Assembly (NCBI RefSeq): GCF_004217445.1
Contig: NZ_SHKX01000014.1
Location: 124,001-188,000 of the forward strand
DNA: 64,000 bases
Reading direction: 5' to 3'
Source of the DNA: Fluviicoccus keumensis
GTDB lineage: Bacteria; Pseudomonadota; Gammaproteobacteria; Pseudomonadales; Moraxellaceae
Each line of letters begins with the position of its first letter. Position 1 is the first letter of the stretch. The notes beneath the pieces are model-generated. The model did not search any database. It was given only the letters and a program-made list of their open reading frames with translations, and had not been told where the DNA came from. A program made the translations under genes and the position numbers. Shown in pieces: positions 8,625 to 16,235 of the stretch.

Positions 8625-9824
8625 ATGCATACCCCCTTTCAGCTCCACGATGTGGACGTGGAACTATTCACCCAGGAATTGATGGCGCTGCGCCGCGCCG
8701 CGAACGAACGTCTGGGCGACAAGGACTTCAAGCACCTGAAAAAGATCGAGCGCTGGGGCCGGTTGTGCACCGCCGCCGGTTACGGTACGGCGTGGATCAT
8801 CCCCAATCCGGTATCCGCCCTGCTGATCAGCCTGGGCAACGTCAACCGCTGGACCAACATCGCCCACCCGGTGCTGCACCGCGGCTATGACAAGATTCCC
8901 GGCATTCCCGCGCGCTACACCTCGAAGGGTTTCGCCAAGGGTTTCCGCCGCTGGCTGGACTGGGCCGACTGGATGGACCCCGCCGCCTGGGATCACGAGC
9001 ACAACCGCCTGCACCACTACAACCTGGGCGAAGCCGCCGATCCCGATCAAGTGGAACTGAACCTGGAATGGCTGCGCGACTCGAAGCTGCCGATGCCGCT
9101 ACGCTATGCCGTGGTCGGGCTGTTCGCGGTGTCGTGGAAACCGTTCTATTACGCGCCGAACACGCTGAAGTCGATGGGTCTGGCGCGGACGCTGGCGCCG
9201 GGTGAAGTGCGGCAGCCGGGCACGCTGGCGCAGCTGAAATACTGGAACCCGCTGACCCCGGAAGCGCGCGAGTTGTGGACGCGCTGCTTCCTGCCCTACC
9301 TGACGCTGCGCTTCGGGGCCATCCCGCTGCTGTTCACGCTGTCGCCGCTGGGACCGATCGGCGCGGTCAATGTCTGGCTGAACACGCTGCTGGCGGAAAT
9401 CTTCACCAATATCCACAGCTTCATCGTGATTGCGCCCAACCATACCGGCGACGACCTGATCCTGTTCGAATCGCAGGCCAACAGCAAAAGCGAGTTCTAC
9501 CTGCGCCAGATCACCGGCTCGGCCAATTTCCGCACCGGCGGCGACCTCAACGATTTCCTGCACGGCTGGCTGAACTACCAGATCGAGCACCATATCTGGC
9601 CCGACCTGCCGATGAGCGAGTACCAGCGCCTGCAACCGCAGGTGAAGGCCCTGTGCGAAAAATACGGCATTCCCTATGTGCAGGAATCGGTGTGGAAGCG
9701 CCTGAAGAAGACCGTCGATGTCATGGTCGGCAAGGCCTCGATGCCGCGCCAGGCCTCGGTTTCCGGCAACCGGCGCGCCAGTGTCGATTCCAGTGGTGCG
9801 AAAGGCGCCGCCACCACGCTCTGA
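8625..9824 (+). CDS. Membrane fatty acid desaturase
   Basis: 399 aa. It has histidine boxes of the integral-membrane desaturase/hydroxylase superfamily: WDHEHNRLHHY near residues 122-132 and NYQIEHHIWPDLP near residue 320, plus NHTGDD between them, which probably contributes metal ligands. Hydrophobic stretches flank the boxes. It presumably introduces double bonds into membrane acyl chains with a di-iron centre; the substrate cannot be told from sequence. The start at 8625 (MHTPFQLHDVDVELF) is preceded by AGG. The in-frame extension from 8430 would overlap leuA and is rejected. The tail after residue 365 is low complexity. Confidence 0.9.
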   Translation: MHTPFQLHDVDVELFTQELMALRRAANERLGDKDFKHLKKIERWGRLCTAAGYGTAWIIPNPVSALLISLGNVNRWTNIAHPVLHRGYDKIPGIPARYTSKGFAKGFRRWLDWADWMDPAAWDHEHNRLHHYNLGEAADPDQVELNLEWLRDSKLPMPLRYAVVGLFAVSWKPFYYAPNTLKSMGLARTLAPGEVRQPGTLAQLKYWNPLTPEARELWTRCFLPYLTLRFGAIPLLFTLSPLGPIGAVNVWLNTLLAEIFTNIHSFIVIAPNHTGDDLILFESQANSKSEFYLRQITGSANFRTGGDLNDFLHGWLNYQIEHHIWPDLPMSEYQRLQPQVKALCEKYGIPYVQESVWKRLKKTVDVMVGKASMPRQASVSGNRRASVDSSGAKGAATTL

Positions 9825-9879
9825 CCGTGATTTGTGCTAGTGTTCATCCGTGAACCCCCATGTTGACGGAGAAACCCGC

Positions 9880-10497
9880 ATGAAATCCTGGCGAATCCTG
9901 ATTGTGCTGCTGCTCGGCCTGCAATTGAGCGGCTGCGGCTACAACACCCTTCAGGCCGAAGACGAACAGATCAAATCCTCCTGGTCGGAAGTGGTCAACC
10001 AGTACCAGCGCCGCGCCGACCTGATCCCCAACCTGGTCGGCGCGGTCAAGGGCTACGCCGCCCAGGAAAAGGACGTCCTGATCCGCGTCACCGAGGCGCG
10101 CGCCAAGGTCGGTTCCATCCAGGTCACGCCGGAGCTGGTCAACGACCCGCAAGCCTTTGCCAAATACCAGGCGGCGCAGGGCGAGCTGTCGGGCGCGCTG
10201 TCGCGGCTGATGGTGGTGTCCGAAAACTACCCGCAGCTGAAGTCCGACGCCAATTTCCGCGACCTGCAGGCGCAGCTGGAAGGCACCGAAAACCGCATCA
10301 CCGTGGCGCGCAACCGCTACATCAAGGCGGTGGAAATGTATAACGTCACCGTGCGCTCCTTCCCGTCCAACCTGACCGCCAAGGCCTTCGGCTTCCAGAC
10401 CAAACCCAACTTCAGCGTGGAAAACGAGAAGGCGATCAGCGTTGCGCCGAAAGTGGACTTCAGCACTCCGCCCGCGCCCGCCGGAGCCGCCCAGTGA
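9880..10497 (+). CDS. LemA family lipoprotein
   Basis: 205 aa. The lipoprotein signal LLLGLQLSGCGYN has its lipobox cysteine near residue 19. The LemA core includes QRRADLIPNLVGAVKGYA, and the end is FSTPPAPAGAAQ. The start MKSW at 9880 has GGAGAAA upstream; an earlier in-frame ATG-like start at 9850 has none. LemA proteins are coiled-coil membrane-anchored proteins of unclear function. They are regularly followed by TPM-domain genes, as here, where the stop overlaps the next start. Confidence 0.9.
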   Translation: MKSWRILIVLLLGLQLSGCGYNTLQAEDEQIKSSWSEVVNQYQRRADLIPNLVGAVKGYAAQEKDVLIRVTEARAKVGSIQVTPELVNDPQAFAKYQAAQGELSGALSRLMVVSENYPQLKSDANFRDLQAQLEGTENRITVARNRYIKAVEMYNVTVRSFPSNLTAKAFGFQTKPNFSVENEKAISVAPKVDFSTPPAPAGAAQ

Positions 10498-11333
10498 GCA
10501 GCATCGCCGCGCCGCTGCGGGTCTGGCTGCTGCTGTGGCTGGCCTGCTGGTCGTGGGCGGCATCCGCCGAGGTGGCCGTGCCGGCGCTGACCGCGCGCGT
10601 CACCGACCTCACCGGCACGTTAAGCGCCGAGCAACAACAAACGCTGGAACAGTCGCTGCAAGCCTTCGAGCAACGCAAGGGCAGCCAGCTGGCCGTGCTG
10701 ATCGTCCCGACCACCGAACCGGAAACCATCGAGCAATTCAGCCTGCGGGTGGTGGAGCAATGGAAGCTGGGGCGCAAGAACGTGGACGACGGCGCACTGC
10801 TGATCGTAGCCAAGAACGACCGCACGCTGCGCATTGAGGTCGGCTACGGGCTGGAAGGCGCGCTGAACGACGCGGTCAGCAAGCGCATCATCAGCGAGGT
10901 GATTACCCCCTTGTTCCGGCAAGGGGATTTTTACGGCGGCATCAGCGCCGGACTGGACCGCATGATGCGGGTGACGGACGGCGAGCCGCTGCCGCCCCCG
11001 CCGTCAGGTTCATCAGGCCGCGCGCATGATCAAGGCTTTCTCGTTGTCTTCGCCATCGCCATGGTGGCGGGCGGCTTCTTCCGCGCCCTGCTCGGCAACC
11101 TGACCGGCGCCCTGGTGGCGGGCGGGCTGGTCGGCGGACTGGCGTGGCTTGTCACCGGCGCGTTCCCGATGGCGGTCATCGCCGGACTGGCCGCCGCGTT
11201 CTTCGCCCTGTTCGGCGACAGCCTGCGTTCCGGCGGTTGGGGCGGCGGTGGCGGCTTTGGCAGCGGCGGCGGGGGTGGATTCAGCGGAGGCGGCGGCGGC
11301 TTCGGCGGCGGCGGCGCTTCGGGGAGATGGTAA
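10494..11333 (+). CDS. TPM domain protein (YgcG family), membrane-anchored
   Basis: 279 aa, GTG start overlapping the lemA-type stop, with GGAG upstream. A signal peptide (to about ASA-EV, residue 24) is followed by the TPM domain, including VTDLTGTLSAEQQ, GALLIVAKNDRTLRIEVGYGLEG and RQGDFYGGI. Next come two hydrophobic segments (about 180-245) and a Gly/Ser-rich tail of nearly pure glycine. This is the standard YgcG layout. The TPM domain is periplasmic or external. Biochemical function is not established; acid phosphatase activity has been reported for a plant relative. Confidence 0.9.
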   Translation: MSSIAAPLRVWLLLWLACWSWAASAEVAVPALTARVTDLTGTLSAEQQQTLEQSLQAFEQRKGSQLAVLIVPTTEPETIEQFSLRVVEQWKLGRKNVDDGALLIVAKNDRTLRIEVGYGLEGALNDAVSKRIISEVITPLFRQGDFYGGISAGLDRMMRVTDGEPLPPPPSGSSGRAHDQGFLVVFAIAMVAGGFFRALLGNLTGALVAGGLVGGLAWLVTGAFPMAVIAGLAAAFFALFGDSLRSGGWGGGGGFGSGGGGGFSGGGGGFGGGGASGRW

Positions 11334-11335
11334 TC

Positions 11336-11833
11336 ATGAACTGGGGACGCTGGTTCCGTCATCGGCGGCTGGGCCGCCTGCATCTGCAACATGCCTTTCC
11401 CCGCGCCCGGCTGGACGCCATCGAGCAGGCCATCCGCGCCGGCGAGGCGGTACACGGCGGTGAAGTGCGCTTCGCCGTGGAGGGCGCGCTGGACAACCAC
11501 GCGCTGCGCCGCGACCTCAGTCCGCGCCAGCGGGCGCTGGACGTGTTCTCGCTGCTGCGCATCTGGGACACCAACGACCGCAACGGCGTGCTGATTTATG
11601 TGCTGCTGGCCGATCAGGCGGTGGAGATCCTTGCCGACCGGGGCATACATGCCCGTGTCGGCGATGACGGCTGGGCCGCCATCTGTCGGGACATGGAAGC
11701 CGGATTCCGCGCCGGGGATGTGGAAGCGGCGGTCACCGGCGGCATCCGCGCCGTCAATGCGCTGTTGCAACGGCACTTTCCCGCCTCCGGCCCGCGCCCC
11801 AACGAACTGCCGGACGTGGCGGTGGTGCTCTGA
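11336..11833 (+). CDS. TPM domain protein, second copy, no signal
   Basis: 165 aa. It contains a TPM-like domain (HGGEVRFAVEGALD, RNGVLIYVLLADQAVEILADRGIH, GDVEAAVTGGIRAVN) but lacks a signal peptide, membrane segments and the glycine tail of its neighbour. The ATG lies just after the preceding stop and GGGGAGATGG. With the LemA and YgcG-type genes it makes the common three-gene LemA-TPM-TPM cluster, suggesting the three act at the same envelope site. Its role is unknown. Confidence 0.85.
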   Translation: MNWGRWFRHRRLGRLHLQHAFPRARLDAIEQAIRAGEAVHGGEVRFAVEGALDNHALRRDLSPRQRALDVFSLLRIWDTNDRNGVLIYVLLADQAVEILADRGIHARVGDDGWAAICRDMEAGFRAGDVEAAVTGGIRAVNALLQRHFPASGPRPNELPDVAVVL

Positions 11834-11927
11834 CGCTCCGGCGCTGAAAAGCCCCTTTGTCCTGTACAGTTGACCTGGGCGCGTTCGGGTCTACAGTAGC
11901 GGCATGAGCTTTTCCGGAGCGCCTGTC

Positions 11928-12467
11928 ATGGCCTTTATCCGTCCGCTGATGCTGCTACTGCTGCTGTCACTGCCCGCCGCCGCCCTGCCCCGGCCGGTGG
12001 CGGCGGTCGATCTGCAACGCTACAGCGGGCAGTGGTTTGAAATCGCGCGAATTCCCAATACGTTCCAGAAAGCCTGTGCGGGCGATGTTCGCGCCGAATA
12101 TCGCAGCTTGGGGAAGGACGGGGTCCTCATCACCAACTGGTGCCGCAAGAGCAGCGGCGAAGCCTTCAGCCTGAAGGCGCGCGGCGAGTTGCAGGATGCC
12201 TCCGGATCCCGGTGGCGCGTGCGCCCGGACAGCCGCTGGCTCAGCTGGGTGCCGATGTTCAAGGCGGATTACTGGATTGTGGATCTGGCGGACGATTACA
12301 GCCACGCCGCCGTTTCCATGGCCGGAACGGACTACCTGTGGATACTGTCGCGGCAACCGGTCATGAGCGACGAGGTGTACCGGCAGATTATCCAACGCGC
12401 CGCGCGCCAGGGCTTCCCGGTTGAAAAGCTCCGCCGCACGCCGGTCGGCGTCAAAACCCCATCCTGA
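11928..12467 (+). CDS. Lipocalin family protein (Blc-like)
   Basis: 179 aa. An N-terminal hydrophobic signal (MAFIRPLMLLLLLSLPAAA) lacks a lipobox cysteine, unlike Blc. The lipocalin motif RYSGQWFEIARIPNTFQ (near residues 32-48) carries the G-x-W signature. Later come YWIVDLADDYSHAAV and YLWILSRQP, the typical bacterial lipocalin strands. It probably binds lipids or other hydrophobic ligands in the periplasm. GGAG lies 11 bases before 11928; the alternative ATG at 11904 has no ribosome site and would weaken the signal peptide. Confidence 0.9.
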   Translation: MAFIRPLMLLLLLSLPAAALPRPVAAVDLQRYSGQWFEIARIPNTFQKACAGDVRAEYRSLGKDGVLITNWCRKSSGEAFSLKARGELQDASGSRWRVRPDSRWLSWVPMFKADYWIVDLADDYSHAAVSMAGTDYLWILSRQPVMSDEVYRQIIQRAARQGFPVEKLRRTPVGVKTPS

Positions 12468-12520
12468 CAACAGGCCCTCTCCTGCACTATAGTGCCGTCC
12501 CCGAGACCAAAGCCATCACC

Positions 12521-13141
12521 ATGAAGCACTTCAACCCCCGCGACTACAGCCACGGCGACAACTACCGCCTCGCCGCCAGCCTGGTGGTGCCCCGCCCCAT
12601 CGCCTGGGTGTCCACCCTGGGCCGTGACGGCATTATCAACCTGGCTCCGTACAGCTTTTTCAACATCGTCAGCAGCGACCCGCTGTACGTGCTGATCAGC
12701 GTCGGCCAGCGCGAGGACGGCAGCCCGAAGGACACCGCCCGCAACATCCTGGAAACCGGGGAATTCGTGGTCAATCTGGTCACCGAAGACCTGATCCGCG
12801 CCATGAACATTTCCGCCACCGACTTTCCCGCCAATGAAAGCGAACTGGCCGCCGCCGGACTGCACGCCGCCCCGTCGCAATGCCTGGGCGCGCCCGTGGT
12901 GGCGGAAGCCAGGGCCAGCCTGGAGTGCCGACTGCACAGTTCACAGCCGTTGGGTAATTCCACCTTGCTGATCGGGGAAGTAGTGATGATGAATGTAGCG
13001 GATGAATTCCTGGCCGCCGGGCTGGATGTTCCCGGCTTCACGCCGGTGGGCAGGATGGGATCACCGGCCTGGTACTGCCGCACCGGCGATCGCTTTGAAA
13101 TGTCGCGCGTGCCTTACAGCGCGTTGAAACCCAACCGCTGA
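12521..13141 (+). CDS. Flavin reductase-like FMN-binding protein
   Basis: 206 aa split-barrel flavoprotein of the flavin reductase family. Family features are LVVPRPIAWVSTLGRDGIINLAPYS (residues 21-45) and FNIVSSDPLYVLISVG. Such proteins bind FMN and reduce flavins with NAD(P)H or act on flavin-linked substrates; the specific reaction cannot be told. It is monocistronic, and the stop is 15 bp from the convergent TM2-TPR gene. Confidence 0.88.
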   Translation: MKHFNPRDYSHGDNYRLAASLVVPRPIAWVSTLGRDGIINLAPYSFFNIVSSDPLYVLISVGQREDGSPKDTARNILETGEFVVNLVTEDLIRAMNISATDFPANESELAAAGLHAAPSQCLGAPVVAEARASLECRLHSSQPLGNSTLLIGEVVMMNVADEFLAAGLDVPGFTPVGRMGSPAWYCRTGDRFEMSRVPYSALKPNR

Positions 13142-13156
13142 GCGGGGGCGGCGCCG

Positions 13157-14290
13157 TCAGTCCGCCGTCTTCTTGGCGGCGCTCCCGGAAAATTCGATCA
13201 TCCCGGACTCGTTCAGCACCGGACCAGGGGCAACCGCCGGCGTTGGCGCGGCGTCATCCTCGCGCACCACGTGCAGGCCGCCGCGCAGCGACTTTGCCTG
13301 CGCCAGCTCCTGCTCCGCCTCGTCCATCCGCCCCATCATCCGGTACATCTGCGCGCGTTCATCCCGGAAATCCGCTTCCAGGGCAACGGCATTCGCCGGC
13401 GCCTTCCTGGCCAGCAGCAACGCACGCTCGTAATACCCATCCGCCTGTTCGAAACGTTTCAGGTCGCGCAACACATTGGCATGGGTGCACAACACGGTGG
13501 CCTTGAGTCCTGCTTCGTCCGCCGGCAGCTTGCCCAGCAACGCCGACGCCTGCTCCAGCAAGCCCAGCGCCTGATCGGGCCGGTCATCGCGATCATGCAA
13601 CACCGCCAGATTGTTCAGCAGGTGCACATAAAGCGCACTGCCCTTCGCCGCCGGATCGCCGGCCAGCAAGGCCAGACCCGCTTCGTGGCACGCCAGCGCC
13701 TCGACCTGATGCTTCAACCCGGCATGCAGCTCCCCCAACATGTTCAGGCAGGCGGCCTCACCCAGACGGTTGCCGGCGTTGCGGAGAATGGCCAGGGTTC
13801 GTTCCGCCGTCGAGAGCGCCTCGGAGAGCCGGCCCTGACGCCGCAACAGTTCGGCGCGGTCAAACAAGACCTCGGCCACGTCCACGGACTCCTGGCCATA
13901 GACCTGTTCCAGCAAGCCCAGCAACTTCAGGGAGGCCATGAGCGCGCCGGACGTGTCCCCATGCTCGGCCGCTCCCTGATACTGATCGCGCAGGCGCTGG
14001 ATCTCGGCGACATCATCGGGATTGATGCCGGGGTCGACCTCTTCCACGTTGGCGGCCGCGTCGCGGACCATCCCCGGAATAAGAAAGGCATCCACAAACC
14101 ACCAGAGAGCCAAGGGCAGGCTGATCAGGATGATCTTGCCCTGCGCCCCTGCGGACGACAGCCCCAGCAACATCATGGCGATACCCGACCCCTTGCGGCC
14201 GGTATAAAAACGGTGCGCCCCCAAACCGCCCAAAAAGAACCAGAGCAGATAGGCGGTGCTTTTGCTGGGAGGGGTATTGGCCGTGGACAC
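13157..14290 (-). CDS. TM2 domain protein with TPR repeats
   Basis: 377 aa from a GTG start at 14290, chosen because AAAGGAAT lies just upstream; an ATG at 14332 adds 14 residues but has no such site. The N-terminus is a TM2 domain: KSTAYLLWFFLGGLGAHRFY and GIAMMLLG, then a second membrane helix. From about residue 95 it is a helical TPR-type solenoid, with repeats such as GRLSEALSTAERTLAIL, DQALGLLEQASALL and QADGYYERALLLARK. The topology suggests a membrane-anchored cytoplasmic scaffold. Function is unknown. A second TM2 protein lies at 29824. Confidence 0.85.
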   Translation of the reverse strand: MSTANTPPSKSTAYLLWFFLGGLGAHRFYTGRKGSGIAMMLLGLSSAGAQGKIILISLPLALWWFVDAFLIPGMVRDAAANVEEVDPGINPDDVAEIQRLRDQYQGAAEHGDTSGALMASLKLLGLLEQVYGQESVDVAEVLFDRAELLRRQGRLSEALSTAERTLAILRNAGNRLGEAACLNMLGELHAGLKHQVEALACHEAGLALLAGDPAAKGSALYVHLLNNLAVLHDRDDRPDQALGLLEQASALLGKLPADEAGLKATVLCTHANVLRDLKRFEQADGYYERALLLARKAPANAVALEADFRDERAQMYRMMGRMDEAEQELAQAKSLRGGLHVVREDDAAPTPAVAPGPVLNESGMIEFSGSAAKKTAD

Positions 14291-14435
14291 GTGGGTATTC
14301 CTTTCCTTGAAAATGAGAAATCGGGAGCGCATTTCACGCGCGGGTTGTAAGGGAAATTACGCGAATCGACCGCGGCCCGCAATGCCCGGAATCCGAAAAC
14401 CTGATCCGGGGCACATTCGGATGGACGCACCGTTG

Positions 14436-15059
14436 TCAGCGTCGCCCCAGCGCCTCCCCGGCAATCCATCTGAACTGCGCCAGCAGGCGCTCGACGGTAT
14501 AGACCGCCGGATCGCGCAGCCGCAGCTTCACCAGTTCGTCGCCCATCACGTGCATCAGGTGGATGGTCAGCTCCGGGTCCGGGCTGGCGTGCAGCCGCGT
14601 ATCCGGGCTGAGCGAGGCGAACAGCGCCGTGAAATACTGCCGGGTCAGCGCCTGGCCCTGCGCCAGCTTCTCGTACAGCTCCGGCGGCCCGCCCTCCGAG
14701 GGCATCAGGAACATCCGCCAGGTGGCCGGGTCCTCGTCCACTGCCCGCAACACCCCCGCCATCGCCGCCAGGAATCGGTCCTGCTGGTCCGGCGACGACG
14801 GCATCACCGCCTTGAGGAAGGCATGGCTGGCGCGCGCGAATTCCCGGTCCACCAGCGCTTCCAGCAAACCGGCCAGACTGGTGAACTGCTGGTAGATCAG
14901 CGTCCGCGTCACCCCGCACTCGGCGGCGATGCGCTCGATGCTGACCGCGCCGAAACCCTCGGCATCCGCCACCCGCCGGGCGGCGTCCAGCAATTGCGCG
15001 CGGCGGTCGGCGGCGCTCATGCGCTGGCGGACCGGTACGGTATCTTTTTTCATCATCAA
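14436..15059 (-). CDS. TetR family transcriptional regulator
   Basis: 207 aa. The helix-turn-helix occupies residues 18-65 (RRAQLLDAARRVADAEGF, SIERIAAECGVTRTLIYQQF). The C-terminal ligand domain carries no recognised specificity. Three consecutive ATG codons make the exact start uncertain; CAAGGG lies upstream. It is divergent from the DUF2236 oxygenase gene with about 60 bp between them, and a palindrome (15104-15116) lies at the oxygenase start. It therefore probably represses that gene. Confidence 0.92.
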   Translation of the reverse strand: MMMKKDTVPVRQRMSAADRRAQLLDAARRVADAEGFGAVSIERIAAECGVTRTLIYQQFTSLAGLLEALVDREFARASHAFLKAVMPSSPDQQDRFLAAMAGVLRAVDEDPATWRMFLMPSEGGPPELYEKLAQGQALTRQYFTALFASLSPDTRLHASPDPELTIHLMHVMGDELVKLRLRDPAVYTVERLLAQFRWIAGEALGRR

Positions 15060-15103
15060 CCCTTGCGAGACGGCTTGGCCGAGAGTAACTTACAGACAGA
15101 AAC

Positions 15104-15116
15104 TTACAAAATGTAA
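15104..15116. promoter_or_regulatory. Palindromic operator between tetR-type gene and oxygenase
   Basis: TTACA-AAA-TGTAA is a perfect inverted repeat that overlaps a direct repeat of AACTTACA at 15087 and 15101. It ends three bases before the oxygenase ATG at 15120. Position and form are those of a TetR-family operator; binding itself is inferred. Confidence 0.6.
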
Positions 15117-15119
15117 TTA

Positions 15120-16115
15120 ATGAGCGGCCCCGCCATGATCAACCCGCGCCACCCGCTGGACTGGTTCTTTGACGAACTCTATGAGCGCGATGTCCGCCGC
15201 ACCTACTTCCCCGGCGTGCAGTTCGACAGCCCGCCCGGCGACCGCGGCTGGTTCGGGCCGGACAGCGCCATCTGGCGGGTCTTCGACCATCAGCAGGTGA
15301 CCTTGCTGGCGCTGGGCGTGGCGGCGGCCATCGAGTCCACCTATCCGGAAACCGAGGCCGCCAACAACGACCATTCCCGCGTCTGGAAACGCGACGCGCA
15401 GGGCCAGTCCACCGGACGGCTCAGCGTCAGCGGCAACCTGGTGCGGCGCGGCCATACCATGAGCTTCTTCCTCGGCTGCGTGTTCGGCCCCACCGAGGTG
15501 GCGGAGAAATTGTGCCGCACGGTGCGCGCCATGCACGGTCGGGTGAAAGGCGCGAGTGCGGGCGGACTGGTCTACGACGCCGATCATCCGCAGATCTTCC
15601 GCTGGAACTATGCCTCGCTGGCCTGGGCCTTCGCCACGACCCACGCCAAATACCATCCCGAGCCGCTGGATGCGCGCGGCATCGACCGTTTCTACCGCGA
15701 ATTCGTCCGCATCGGCGAAGCGCTGGGCGGCAGCGACCTGCCCGCCACGAAACAGGGAGTGTGGGACTGCCTGCGCGCGGAATTTCCCCGGCTGAAAACC
15801 CCGGACCATCTGGAAACCTACCAGGTGGCGATCATCCAGGGCGTGGAGCACGACCGGCTGCGGCGCATCATTCCCGACATGTTCCAGTGGGCCATCCTGG
15901 AACTGCAGCCGCCGGAAGTGCAGCGGCTGATCGCCTTCGACCGGGGCCACCCGCTGGTGGCGGAAGCGCGCATCCGCGCCCTGAAGGGCATCTTCAAGGC
16001 AGCGCGGGAGCTGGGCGGGCGGCTGAAGGAAATCAAGACGGCCTACCGGCGGGCGGGGGCCGGCTCACGACGGCGGCTCACGGACAAGATAGCGGCCCGG
16101 CTCCAGATGTCCTGA
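15120..16115 (+). CDS. Oxygenase MpaB family protein (DUF2236)
   Basis: 331 aa. It matches the DUF2236/MpaB/latex-clearing-protein family: RDVRRTYFPGVQF near the start, FGPDSAIWRVF, then SVSGNLVRRGHTM, EVAEKLCRTVRAMHGRVKG and LAWAFATTHAKYH. Members are heme-containing oxygenases or related proteins acting on hydrophobic substrates; this substrate is unknown. ATG at 15120 is taken; MINPRHP at 15135 is an alternative, and neither has a strong ribosome site. Control by the divergent TetR-type gene is likely. Confidence 0.85.
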   Translation: MSGPAMINPRHPLDWFFDELYERDVRRTYFPGVQFDSPPGDRGWFGPDSAIWRVFDHQQVTLLALGVAAAIESTYPETEAANNDHSRVWKRDAQGQSTGRLSVSGNLVRRGHTMSFFLGCVFGPTEVAEKLCRTVRAMHGRVKGASAGGLVYDADHPQIFRWNYASLAWAFATTHAKYHPEPLDARGIDRFYREFVRIGEALGGSDLPATKQGVWDCLRAEFPRLKTPDHLETYQVAIIQGVEHDRLRRIIPDMFQWAILELQPPEVQRLIAFDRGHPLVAEARIRALKGIFKAARELGGRLKEIKTAYRRAGAGSRRRLTDKIAARLQMS

Positions 16116-16235
16116 CCCGGAACCGGCGGAACGCGGGATTTACGAAAAGCCAGCGTTTTTGCAACAGGCCCGGGCTGGCCGGCGGCGGATGCACCGGGCA
16201 CAGTGTCCCGTCCCACCGCACCCCGGAGACGCCCG

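Noticed and set aside
6659..8626. Minus-strand open frame opposite leuA
   Set aside because: Antisense to leuA, whose catalytic motifs are complete; no ribosome site or homology pattern.
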